Of a stretch of 5,174 nucleotides of DNA, positions 1 to 5,174 are shown one piece after another. The position numbers and the translations under genes are program-made. The notes under the pieces were generated by a model. That model saw only the letters and a list, made by a program, of their open reading frames with translations, was not told where the DNA came from and did not search any database. Source of the stretch: Methanoregula sp. (GTDB taxonomy: Archaea > Halobacteriota > Methanomicrobia > Methanomicrobiales > Methanospirillaceae); the NCBI GenBank assembly GCA_003157895.1, contig PMKW01000128.1, positions 945 through 6,118 of the forward strand. Direction: 5' to 3'. Numbering within the stretch: the first letter of the stretch is position 1; every line of letters begins with the position of its first letter.

Positions 1-2
1 CT

Positions 3-161
3 GCCGACCACTTCTCCGTTCTCCTGAAATGCCACGATTCTGAGGGGGAGTTATACTTCCTGAGCCTTGCCCGCGACCGGCTCACATTGTCATCTTATAC
101 TGATGACAGAATCAGAAAGAATATTGAGAAGTGGACGGACGATATGCCGGCACTGGTATAA
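3..161 (+). CDS. 3' end of an unrecognised protein gene (5' end outside the window)
   Basis: A reading frame is open from the left edge and ends with TAA at 159-161, giving 52 visible residues that end in DDMPALV. There is no plausible start codon at the beginning of this stretch, so the gene begins upstream of the window. The visible part is charged and soluble: a probable beta strand (residues about 4-9), a second one around the LYFLSLARDRLTL segment (about 18-29), then a likely amphipathic C-terminal helix (DDRIRKNIEKW). There is no membrane segment, cysteine cluster or catalytic motif. The strand-strand-helix pattern looks like the tail of a small folded domain, but I do not recognise the family. 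It lies 46 bases before the GH18 gene on the same strand. The TATA-like box overlapping its stop suggests the two genes are not strictly one operon. That it is coding is fairly likely; its function is unknown. Confidence 0.6.
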   Translation, partial: ADHFSVLLKCHDSEGELYFLSLARDRLTLSSYTDDRIRKNIEKWTDDMPALV

Positions 162-164
162 ATT
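157..164 (+). promoter_or_regulatory. TATA-like box for the GH18 lipoprotein gene
   Basis: The octamer TATAAATT fits the archaeal TATA-box consensus well. Taking the usual distance of about 26 bases to the start of transcription, the start falls near 186. That leaves a leader of about 20 bases that includes the GGGG ribosome-binding stretch at 199-202. The box overlaps the stop codon of the upstream gene. A weaker A/T-rich stretch at 174-180 would give an almost leaderless transcript and is less likely. No clear BRE (purine-rich TFB site) is seen upstream. Confidence 0.45.
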
Positions 165-207
165 ACCTGAACCGTATTATGAGATCAGATAAGAAAGCGG
201 GGTTCCG

Positions 208-1215
208 ATGAGGCTGATACTTTCAATCCTGATGGTTGCTGCGATTCTCCTGATCACAGCGGGATGCACCCAGGTTTCTCCACCGGCAGGAGCACCGGGA
301 GACAGCAGCAATCCGCCGGATCTTTCTGTGGGTGCGGGCCGGGATATCATCGCCGCCTACTTCTACCTCTATCCGGATCCCAACGATGATACCTATCCTC
401 TCGTCATGTCGGCGAAGGAAGACATACCATGGAAGGAGGTCAACCGGATCTATATCGGGTTTGCCACGGTCCATGACGGGGTGCTCACCGACCTCCCTGC
501 CGGCTCCTCAGCGGATGATAAGGCACGGCGTGCAGAGACACAGGCAAGGATCCGGAACATTGTTGCACTGATCCGGCAGAACAACCCGGGTGCAGAGATC
601 TTTATCACCTCAAATTTCGACGAGGAAACAATGGATCCCCAGTACCTGCTGGCTGCACAGGACCCGCAGAAATTTGCGGACAGCGTTGTTGACTACCTGA
701 AAACGTACGACCTCGATGGCTATGACATGGACTGGGAAAGCCGGAATATTGACAATTACGCGCCGCAGCTCACCTCCCTGCTCTCTGCATGCCATGACCG
801 GTTTGCTGCGGAAGGCAACAGCTCCCGGGGCCGTCCCTACCGGCTCACCCATACCGTCTGGCCAGGAATCGAATCACCGGAGACGATTGCCGGCCTCGCG
901 GACAGCGTTGACCAGCTCAACCTGATGACCTACGGCCCGGGTGACACGTACGACCTCGCGTCCTATGCATCCGCATACCATGATGCCGGGTTCCCCTATG
1001 AGAAGATGATCGGCGGCGTGGAGAGCGAGTCCGGGTACGGGGAAAGCGGCGGGCATGATACGCAGACATCAGTAACCGCCAAATGTGCCTATGTGAAGAA
1101 GAACAACCTCGCCGGCCTGTTTGAGTGGCGCATGGACAACGACATGCGACCGGATAACGGCCCGCCAACTTACCAGGTCACTGGCTGGATGAACGGTTGT
1201 CTGGCATCGGAATGA
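208..1215 (+). CDS. Secreted lipoprotein with a glycoside hydrolase family 18 (chitinase-like) domain
   Basis: The 335-residue product starts with a typical signal: MR, a hydrophobic core (residues 3-17), then TAGC with Cys20 as the probable lipid-anchored residue (the -3 position is Thr, a slight departure from the lipobox). A flexible Pro/Ser/Gly stretch (21-43) leads to a TIM-barrel domain. Its GH18 signature DGYDMDWE is complete at 170-177, with Glu177 as the expected acid/base and Asp173/Asp175 as its partners. Other GH18-like elements are strand 1 (IIAAYFYLYP, 47-56), strand 2 (RIYIGFA, 80-86), LMTY (239-242, conserved Tyr242), and the last strand GLFEWRMDND with Trp307. The usual SxGG of strand 3 is not present (ITSNFDEE instead). 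The family hydrolyses beta-1,4-N-acetylglucosamine glycans through the substrate's own N-acetyl group; the substrate here is unknown. GGGG at 199-202, five bases before ATG, supports the start. The protein should act outside the cell, tethered to the membrane. Confidence 0.85.
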   Translation: MRLILSILMVAAILLITAGCTQVSPPAGAPGDSSNPPDLSVGAGRDIIAAYFYLYPDPNDDTYPLVMSAKEDIPWKEVNRIYIGFATVHDGVLTDLPAGSSADDKARRAETQARIRNIVALIRQNNPGAEIFITSNFDEETMDPQYLLAAQDPQKFADSVVDYLKTYDLDGYDMDWESRNIDNYAPQLTSLLSACHDRFAAEGNSSRGRPYRLTHTVWPGIESPETIAGLADSVDQLNLMTYGPGDTYDLASYASAYHDAGFPYEKMIGGVESESGYGESGGHDTQTSVTAKCAYVKKNNLAGLFEWRMDNDMRPDNGPPTYQVTGWMNGCLASE

Positions 1216-1229
1216 GAAAGGTCAGGGGT

Positions 1230-1256
1230 AAAAAGGCGACAGATCTAATCTTTTCT
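1230..1256. terminator. T-rich stretches on both strands between convergent genes (possible terminators)
   Basis: On the + strand, TCTTTTCT lies at 1249-1256, 34 bases after the GH18 stop. On the - strand, five T residues lie at 1234-1230, about 110 bases after the stop of the small unknown gene. Archaeal termination commonly occurs at oligo-T without a stable hairpin, and no strong hairpin precedes either run. The runs are short, so some read-through is possible. Confidence 0.35.
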
Positions 1257-1295
1257 CCAGCATCCGCGCGGAACAGCTGATCCCGATTGTAGTCT

Positions 1296-1335
1296 GAGGG
1301 AGCAACACCCGTCCAGCGCGAGGAACAGGAGCGGG
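1296..1335 (-). repeat. Orphan copy of part of the scpA 3' end (direct repeat, copy A)
   Basis: Bases 1308-1335 are identical over 28 bases to 1837-1864 inside scpA, in the same orientation. Extending to 1296 adds 12 bases with 3 mismatches (37 of 40 identical). Read on the - strand, it encodes the ScpA segment PLLFLALDG, then C-CSLR where ScpA has R-CSLR. The frame then runs on through unrelated residues to TAG at 1247-1245. Upstream in this frame is the TGA that also ends the small unknown gene, so the fragment has no start of its own. It looks like a gene remnant. The downstream part (1245-1295) no longer matches scpA convincingly. Identity ends abruptly at 1335/1864. Confidence 0.85.
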
Positions 1336-1343
1336 GACGGCAA

Positions 1344-1667
1344 TCATCCGGATTTGCGGTCGGCAGATTCCGGAGTATTACCGGCAGTTTTTCCGGGAGT
1401 AAACGGTTTTTTCTGCGCTGATGTGCGCTCGTGATGGCCTTCCAGCCGCTTTGCCTCGTCGCGGGCCTTCAGCTTGTCCTTTTGCCCGGTATAGAGAATA
1501 CGGATATTGTCGATATCGTCCTTGAGGTAGGCCGCTTCACGGTATTCGATGAGCACGATTAAGCCTTCCGGGCCAAAGTGGTGCTCTTCGCACTTCCCGG
1601 TCATATACCGTTCCCGCTGTTCCCGTGCCGGGGCGGCGTATTTATCGGTATAACGAAAAACGCCCAT
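1344..1667 (-). CDS. Small unrecognised protein, basic C-terminal tail
   Basis: This 107-residue frame begins MGVFRYTDKY and ends in ADRKSG. I chose the ATG at 1667-1665 rather than the in-frame ATG three codons upstream, because AAAGG at 1681-1677 directly abuts the upstream ATG but is 9 bases from the chosen one. The product is hydrophilic with no signal or membrane segment. Residues 1-30 are basic and aromatic and end in KCEEHHF (Cys26, His29, His30). A beta strand (GLIVLIEY, 35-42) and a short second strand (IRILYT, 55-60) follow. Then come a charged helix (KDKLKARDEAKRLEGHHE) and a disordered Lys/Pro/Thr-rich tail (about 82-107). I do not recognise the family. It sits 97 bases after scpA with its own TATA-like box, so it may be transcribed separately. 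Its stop lies 8 bases from the orphan scpA copy. Expression is plausible but not proven. Confidence 0.6.
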   Translation of the reverse strand: MGVFRYTDKYAAPAREQRERYMTGKCEEHHFGPEGLIVLIEYREAAYLKDDIDNIRILYTGQKDKLKARDEAKRLEGHHERTSAQKKPFTPGKTAGNTPESADRKSG

Positions 1668-1669
1668 GT

Positions 1670-1693
1670 CGATCATCCTTTGATGATTGATCG
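1670..1693 (-). promoter_or_regulatory. Inverted repeat at the predicted start of the small gene (operator or leader hairpin)
   Basis: Two alternative 6-bp pairings share the same left arm. CGATCA (1670-1675) pairs with TGATCG (1688-1693), and ATCATC (1672-1677) pairs with GATGAT (1682-1687) around a four-base loop. On the transcribed strand, the loop of the second pairing holds AAAG, most of the only ribosome-binding stretch. The transcription start predicted from the TATA-like box falls near 1684, inside the repeat, so a DNA operator is as likely as an RNA hairpin. Its function is inferred from position only. Confidence 0.3.
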
Positions 1694-1705
1694 TTGGTTC
1701 ATGGG

Positions 1706-1715
1706 ATAATAAAAT
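1706..1715 (-). promoter_or_regulatory. TATA-like box for the small gene
   Basis: On the - strand this reads ATTTTATTAT. Centred near 1710, it predicts transcription starting near 1684, which gives a leader of about 17 bases containing AAAGG before the ATG at 1667. It is the only A/T-rich element in the scpA-small gene interval. The upstream flank is GC-rich rather than a good BRE. The same T-rich stretch could also serve as the tail of a terminator for scpA. Confidence 0.35.
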
Positions 1716-1716
1716 G

Positions 1717-1729
1717 CCGGTCAGACCGG
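1717..1729 (-). terminator. Short perfect hairpin followed by T-rich DNA after scpA
   Basis: CCGGT and ACCGG form a 5-bp GC-rich stem with a three-base loop, 36 bases after the scpA stop. On the - strand it is followed by CATTTTATT. This resembles a weak terminator for the smc-scpA transcript. Because it abuts the TATA-like box of the next gene, it could instead be a regulator-binding palindrome. The stem is short. Confidence 0.3.
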
Positions 1730-1764
1730 AGATGCCCGGGTATAAGCGTCATACTGCCGATATC

Positions 1765-2670
1765 TCACTCCCCCGCCGCCCGGCATATCTGGACCCAGAT
1801 ATCCCCGAAGAACTCCTCCTGCCGGAGGGAACACCGCCCGTCCAGCGCGAGGAACAGGAGCGGGATATACACCTCGGGGATCCCCCACTCCATCCGCATG
1901 CACAGCTCCGCAAGGGTCATCTCTTCGTCAATCTCCAGCCCTTCGAGATACTCGGCAAGCCGTACCATGGACGATTCCTGGAATCCCTCCTCGTGGGCGA
2001 TACTGACGACATCGTCTGCATCGACCAGGGAATCGGCAAGATCGGCATGGCCGTCAGCCATCCGACGGCGGCGGCGCTCCTCTTTCTCGATGTTCTTGAG
2101 CTCGGTGATCAGCTCGAAGAGCGTAATCGGACTCTTGCGCATGTTCTTCCGGTCGAGCCGGCGCTGGATCTCGTGTTCGAGCCGTTCAATGGGGCCGAGC
2201 CTGCTGCCGAAATCGATCTCTTCGTCTGTTTCGCCACCATATTCATCCCCGAACAGGTCCTCACCATCGCTCTCGTCTTCCGCTGTTTCCACGACCTCCA
2301 GCTGCTCGGACTTCATCCGGAGGAGGGTTGATGCGTAAAACAGGGTACGGCCGGAGACCTGGAGATTGAGCTGCTGCCTCCGTTTGAGTTCCGAGAGGAA
2401 GCGGTCGGTCACCTCGATGATATCGATATTCCAGGGATCTATCTCTCCCCGTTCTGCAAGGCCGACGAGGATCTCGACCGGATCCTCGACCACTTCCTGG
2501 ACAGGCGACCCGGGAGAGGGGGCCCCGCCGGGAATAGCCCCTGTACCTGTCTCCGGCCCGGGAGCAGGCTCAGTCACGGGCTGCCCGTTGCCCGGTCCGG
2601 ACGGTTCCGGAACGGTAGCCGGCGCTTCCTCCGGCACCGGGTGCTTTCCTTTTTTCCCCGGATCAGCCAT
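1765..2670 (-). CDS. scpA: Segregation and condensation protein ScpA (kleisin)
   Basis: The 301-residue product is the kleisin subunit that bridges the two SMC heads in the prokaryotic condensin. After a low-complexity Pro/Gly/Glu extension (about 1-57), the ScpA domain opens with PVEILVGLAERGEIDPWNID (64-83), the family's most typical block. Then come EVTDRFL and a helical segment with RTLFYASTLLRMKSEQLE. A very acidic linker follows (about 129-153), and then a charged helical region (160-204). The C-terminal winged helix (about 248-298) contains the EVYIPLLFLALDG stretch and ends FGDIWVQICRAAGE; it is the part expected to bind an SMC head. ATG at 2670 overlaps the smc stop (ATGGCTGA), and AAAGG at 2678-2674 supports it. 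The N-terminal extension is unusual; a GTG at codon 60 could start a shorter form but has no better ribosome-binding site. The 3' end contains the 28-base sequence repeated at 1308-1335. Confidence 0.9.
   Translation of the reverse strand: MADPGKKGKHPVPEEAPATVPEPSGPGNGQPVTEPAPGPETGTGAIPGGAPSPGSPVQEVVEDPVEILVGLAERGEIDPWNIDIIEVTDRFLSELKRRQQLNLQVSGRTLFYASTLLRMKSEQLEVVETAEDESDGEDLFGDEYGGETDEEIDFGSRLGPIERLEHEIQRRLDRKNMRKSPITLFELITELKNIEKEERRRRRMADGHADLADSLVDADDVVSIAHEEGFQESSMVRLAEYLEGLEIDEEMTLAELCMRMEWGIPEVYIPLLFLALDGRCSLRQEEFFGDIWVQICRAAGE
1825..1864 (-). repeat. Direct repeat, copy B, inside scpA
   Basis: This is the coding partner of the orphan copy at 1296-1335, 529 bases away in the same orientation. 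The exact part (1837-1864) encodes ScpA residues 270-278 (PLLFLALDG), and the imperfect part encodes about four more (RCSL). Because it is in frame and belongs to the conserved winged-helix domain, this copy is the original or the functional one. Confidence 0.85.
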
Positions 2671-5174
2671 TCGCCTTTACCCCGGTAACGAGCGTGCTCT
2701 TGTCCGGCCGCAGCGTAACACCCATGATCCGCTGTGCGGCATCGATCATCGGTTTTCGCAGGGATACGATCACAAACTGGGAGCTGGGGGAGAGTTCCGT
2801 GATCATGGACGCGATCCGTTCCACGTTTGAGCCGTCAAGAGACATGTCTACCTCATCGAAAGCATAGAACGGGGCGGGAATATAGCGCTGGATGGAGAAA
2901 ATGAACGCAAGCGTGGTAAGCGACTTCTCCCCGCCCGAGAGTGACGAGAGCAGGTGCACCTTCTTGTCCCGCGGCTGGACGGCGAAGGTCATCCCGCCGG
3001 CAAACGGGTCCTCCTCGTTCTCGAGGACAAGGTGGCCGCTCCCGCTCGTGAGCCGGGCAAAGATCTCGCGGAAATTGGCGTCGATGGCCGCAAAAGCGGT
3101 TGCGAACGCCTCGTACTTCATCTTCTCGAACTTCTCGATCCGTTCGATGAGGGTCGAACGCTCGCCCGACAGGGTCTCCTTGCGGTCAGTCCGTTCAGTC
3201 ACCTGCCGCTGGACCTTCTCGTACTCCTCGATGGCAAGCATGTTCACGGCCCCGATCTTCCGCAGTGCCCCGTCGGCTTCCGCAATCTTCCCCTCGATCT
3301 CCGAGAGGGAGAGCGTGATATCCATCTCCCCGGCCTGCTGCCGGAGCATGTCCACCTCGATCCCGAGGGTCTTTGCCCGCTCATCGAGAGCCCCCAGCTG
3401 GACCGTGATCCGCTCGGTCTCGGCATCGAACTTCATGATCTTCAGCTCGGACTCCTGGATGTGCGCTGAGATCCCGCCTCGCTTCCCCCGCAGCTCGTCG
3501 AGTTCGCCACTGAACTCCTTCTGACGCTCCTCGAGAGTTGCAATCTGCGTTTTATAGATAACGATCTGGTTGTTCGCACCTGCGATATCGGCATCGACCT
3601 GGCGGTTGCGCTCGTCCTGCCCCTTGCGCTCTTCGCCAAGCTCTGCAATCCGCTGGGTGAAGTGCTGGCGCTCGCGCTGGGCATCGGTGATGTCGCTGTC
3701 CTTGTTCCTCAGGCGGCGCTCGGCCTCCTCGATCTCCCGCCGCTTCTTCTCCATCTGCTCGGTGAGGGCCGGGATGTTCGTGTTGTCAAGGCGTTTCTTG
3801 ATAGCCTCGATCTTCGCACTGATCCCGTTGATCTCCCCGGTCATCCGGTCGAGTTCCACTTCCAGTGCCGTAAGCTCCGCAGCGCCGTTTTTCGTCTCCT
3901 CCGACTGGCGGGCAACGGCCGCTTCAATGGTCTGCTTCTCGACCGTGATCGCCTCGAAACGGCGGGAGAACTCCGTACTGAACATCCCGTACCGGGCAAC
4001 TTTCTGGTCGATCTCGTTCCGCAGGGACCGTTTCAAATCGACCTCATCCGTGAGCCGTTTCACACCTGCCTCGAGGGTCGAAGCCTCTCCCTGCAACTCC
4101 CCAAGGTGCGACCGTATACGGATGATCTCGTCATCCACAGCAGCACCGAACCCGCGGACTGCCGGTTTCTTGGAGGCACCCCCCGTGATCGCCCCGCTCT
4201 TCTCGAGCAGTTCCCCGTCAAGGGTGACCATGCGGTACTTACCGATGAGCTTGCGGGCCCGCTCCAGGGTATCGACCACAACGGTGGCACCGAGTGCGAC
4301 ACCGAAAGCCCGGTCGTATTTCGGGTCATATTCGAGGAGGTTGACCGCGTAATCGACAACCCCCGGCTCCTTCAGCAGCGGAAGGGCGGGGGGCTTGAGT
4401 TTGTTGAGCGGGAGGAAGGTAACTCGCCCGAGGCGCTCCTCTTTTAAGTACCGGATCCCGTCTGCCGCGATCTGGTCGTTGTCGCAGACAACGAAATGCA
4501 GCTTGTTTCCCGCGGCAATATTGAGGGCCGTGGCATACTCTTTCGGGGCTTTCCCAAGGTCCGATATGGTGCCGTGGACCCCCTCCATGGCAAGGACGGC
4601 CTCAAGCGCTTTTCCTCCCGACTCCCCCCGCGCCTGCTGGGCTGCCTCGAGGCGGATGGCGTCCTGCTCGTTCTCCCGGATCTCTGCACGGAGGCGCTCC
4701 AGGGTTGTCCGCTGGGCAAACATCGTGCCTTCCAGTTCCGAGAGGTTGCGGTCGAGCTCTTTCTTCTCCTTATCGAGGGACGCGATGCTCGTCTCGCTGT
4801 CGGTGAGCTGTGATTGTTTTGCCGCGTACTCCTCGTCCAGCTGCCGGAGGAGCCCCGTAAGGCGTTCGAGCTCGCTCGTCCGCATCCGGCTCTTCTCGAT
4901 CATCATGTCCTGCTGGTGGAGGATCCCCGAGCGCTGGCCCTTCTTCTCTTCCCCTTCCTGCATGAGGGAAAAGAGCGCTTCGCGGGCCCCTTGTGTATCC
5001 TCACTGTGCTGTATGAGCTCCGTCTCGACCTTTTCGAGCAGGGCCTTTGACGTGGCGATCTCCATCGCGATATTCGTCCGGTCGATGGTGAGGGTGCGGA
5101 TCTGGTCCGTGCACTCGGCCACCCGGGTCTCGGCCCGTTTCGAGTCCACGTATACGCGGTTGATTACTTCGAGG
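2663..5174 (-). CDS. smc: Chromosome segregation ATPase SMC (C-terminal part; N-terminus outside the window)
   Basis: The frame is open through the right edge (upstream residues LEVINRVYV), so the GTG at 5149 is an internal codon, not the start. About 836 residues of an expected 1150-1200 are present; the N-terminal Walker A head half is missing. Numbering from that GTG codon: heptad coiled coil 1-180; hinge about 186-327 (GNKLHFVV at 215-222, ATVVVDTLERA, ending SGAITGG); returning coiled coil about 335-640; C-terminal head with KIGAVNMLAIEEYE at 631-644. The head carries the ABC signature LSGGEKS (737-743) and the Walker B strand with catalytic DE at 765-766 (FDEVDMSLDG). The usual ABC H-loop histidine is Leu in VSLRKPM, as in other archaeal SMCs to my recollection. 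The protein dimerises at the hinge, binds DNA and, with ScpA, compacts chromosomes. The gene is read first and overlaps scpA by 8 bases. Confidence 0.95.
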   Translation of the reverse strand, partial: LEVINRVYVDSKRAETRVAECTDQIRTLTIDRTNIAMEIATSKALLEKVETELIQHSEDTQGAREALFSLMQEGEEKKGQRSGILHQQDMMIEKSRMRTSELERLTGLLRQLDEEYAAKQSQLTDSETSIASLDKEKKELDRNLSELEGTMFAQRTTLERLRAEIRENEQDAIRLEAAQQARGESGGKALEAVLAMEGVHGTISDLGKAPKEYATALNIAAGNKLHFVVCDNDQIAADGIRYLKEERLGRVTFLPLNKLKPPALPLLKEPGVVDYAVNLLEYDPKYDRAFGVALGATVVVDTLERARKLIGKYRMVTLDGELLEKSGAITGGASKKPAVRGFGAAVDDEIIRIRSHLGELQGEASTLEAGVKRLTDEVDLKRSLRNEIDQKVARYGMFSTEFSRRFEAITVEKQTIEAAVARQSEETKNGAAELTALEVELDRMTGEINGISAKIEAIKKRLDNTNIPALTEQMEKKRREIEEAERRLRNKDSDITDAQRERQHFTQRIAELGEERKGQDERNRQVDADIAGANNQIVIYKTQIATLEERQKEFSGELDELRGKRGGISAHIQESELKIMKFDAETERITVQLGALDERAKTLGIEVDMLRQQAGEMDITLSLSEIEGKIAEADGALRKIGAVNMLAIEEYEKVQRQVTERTDRKETLSGERSTLIERIEKFEKMKYEAFATAFAAIDANFREIFARLTSGSGHLVLENEEDPFAGGMTFAVQPRDKKVHLLSSLSGGEKSLTTLAFIFSIQRYIPAPFYAFDEVDMSLDGSNVERIASMITELSPSSQFVIVSLRKPMIDAAQRIMGVTLRPDKSTLVTGVKANG

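Noticed and set aside
1263..1272. Ten-base palindrome TCCGCGCGGA as a terminator or binding site
   Set aside because: It has no loop for a hairpin and no T-run after it, and a short GC palindrome is expected by chance in this composition.
1674..1676. Upstream ATG as the start of the small gene
   Set aside because: The AAAGG ribosome-binding stretch directly abuts this ATG with no spacer, while the ATG three codons later has a workable 9-base spacing.
1296..1864. CRISPR-like repeat pair
   Set aside because: There are only two copies, 529 bases apart, and one of them is in frame within a conserved gene; there is no array.
1687..2338. Two overlapping + strand frames of about 214 codons opposite scpA
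   Set aside because: They lie antisense to a well-supported scpA; their Ser/Arg-rich or Pro/Leu-rich composition is what GC-rich codon use produces in shadow frames.
2892..4447. Several long + strand frames (up to 261 codons) opposite smc
   Set aside because: They are antisense to the continuous SMC frame with clear hinge and head motifs; their sequences are compositionally biased, with no domain and no supporting start context.
5147..5149. GTG as the start codon of smc
   Set aside because: The frame stays open to the window edge with SMC-like residues, and a full SMC needs about 300 more N-terminal residues including Walker A.

Overview
The window looks like chromosomal DNA of a methanogenic euryarchaeon, most plausibly of the Methanomicrobiales (a Methanoregula-like organism). 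The reasons are an SMC of archaeal type (VSLRKPM rather than a histidine at the end of the ATPase head), a ScpA-type kleisin overlapping it, TATA-box-like promoters rather than -35/-10 promoters, short Shine-Dalgarno sites, and a lipoprotein signal followed by a Ser/Pro/Gly-rich stretch. The exact genus is inferred, not shown.

Layout, left to right. Positions 1-161 hold the 3' end of an unrecognised gene on the + strand. A TATA-like box overlaps its stop codon and probably drives the next gene, a secreted lipoprotein with a glycoside hydrolase family 18 (chitinase-like) domain (208-1215, +). A 128-base convergent intergenic region follows. It carries T-rich stretches on both strands and a 40-base copy of part of the scpA 3' end. 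Next, on the - strand, is a small unrecognised gene of 107 codons (1344-1667) with its own TATA-like element and an inverted repeat at its predicted transcription start. Upstream of it on the same strand lie scpA (1765-2670) and smc (2663 to beyond the right edge). These two overlap by 8 bases and must form one translation-coupled unit.

SMC and ScpA work together as the ATPase arms and the kleisin bridge of the condensin that compacts and segregates the chromosome. No scpB lies directly downstream of scpA here; the small unknown gene is there instead.

The most unusual structure is a direct repeat, 28 bases exact and about 40 bases with three mismatches. One copy is inside the coding 3' end of scpA and the other is 529 bases away, just beyond the small unknown gene. 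The small gene plus the scpA terminus are thus bracketed by the same sequence, as left by a site-specific integration into a gene end or by a local duplication. This is the main candidate for follow-up. It is not proof of a new system, and most of the window is ordinary core-genome content.
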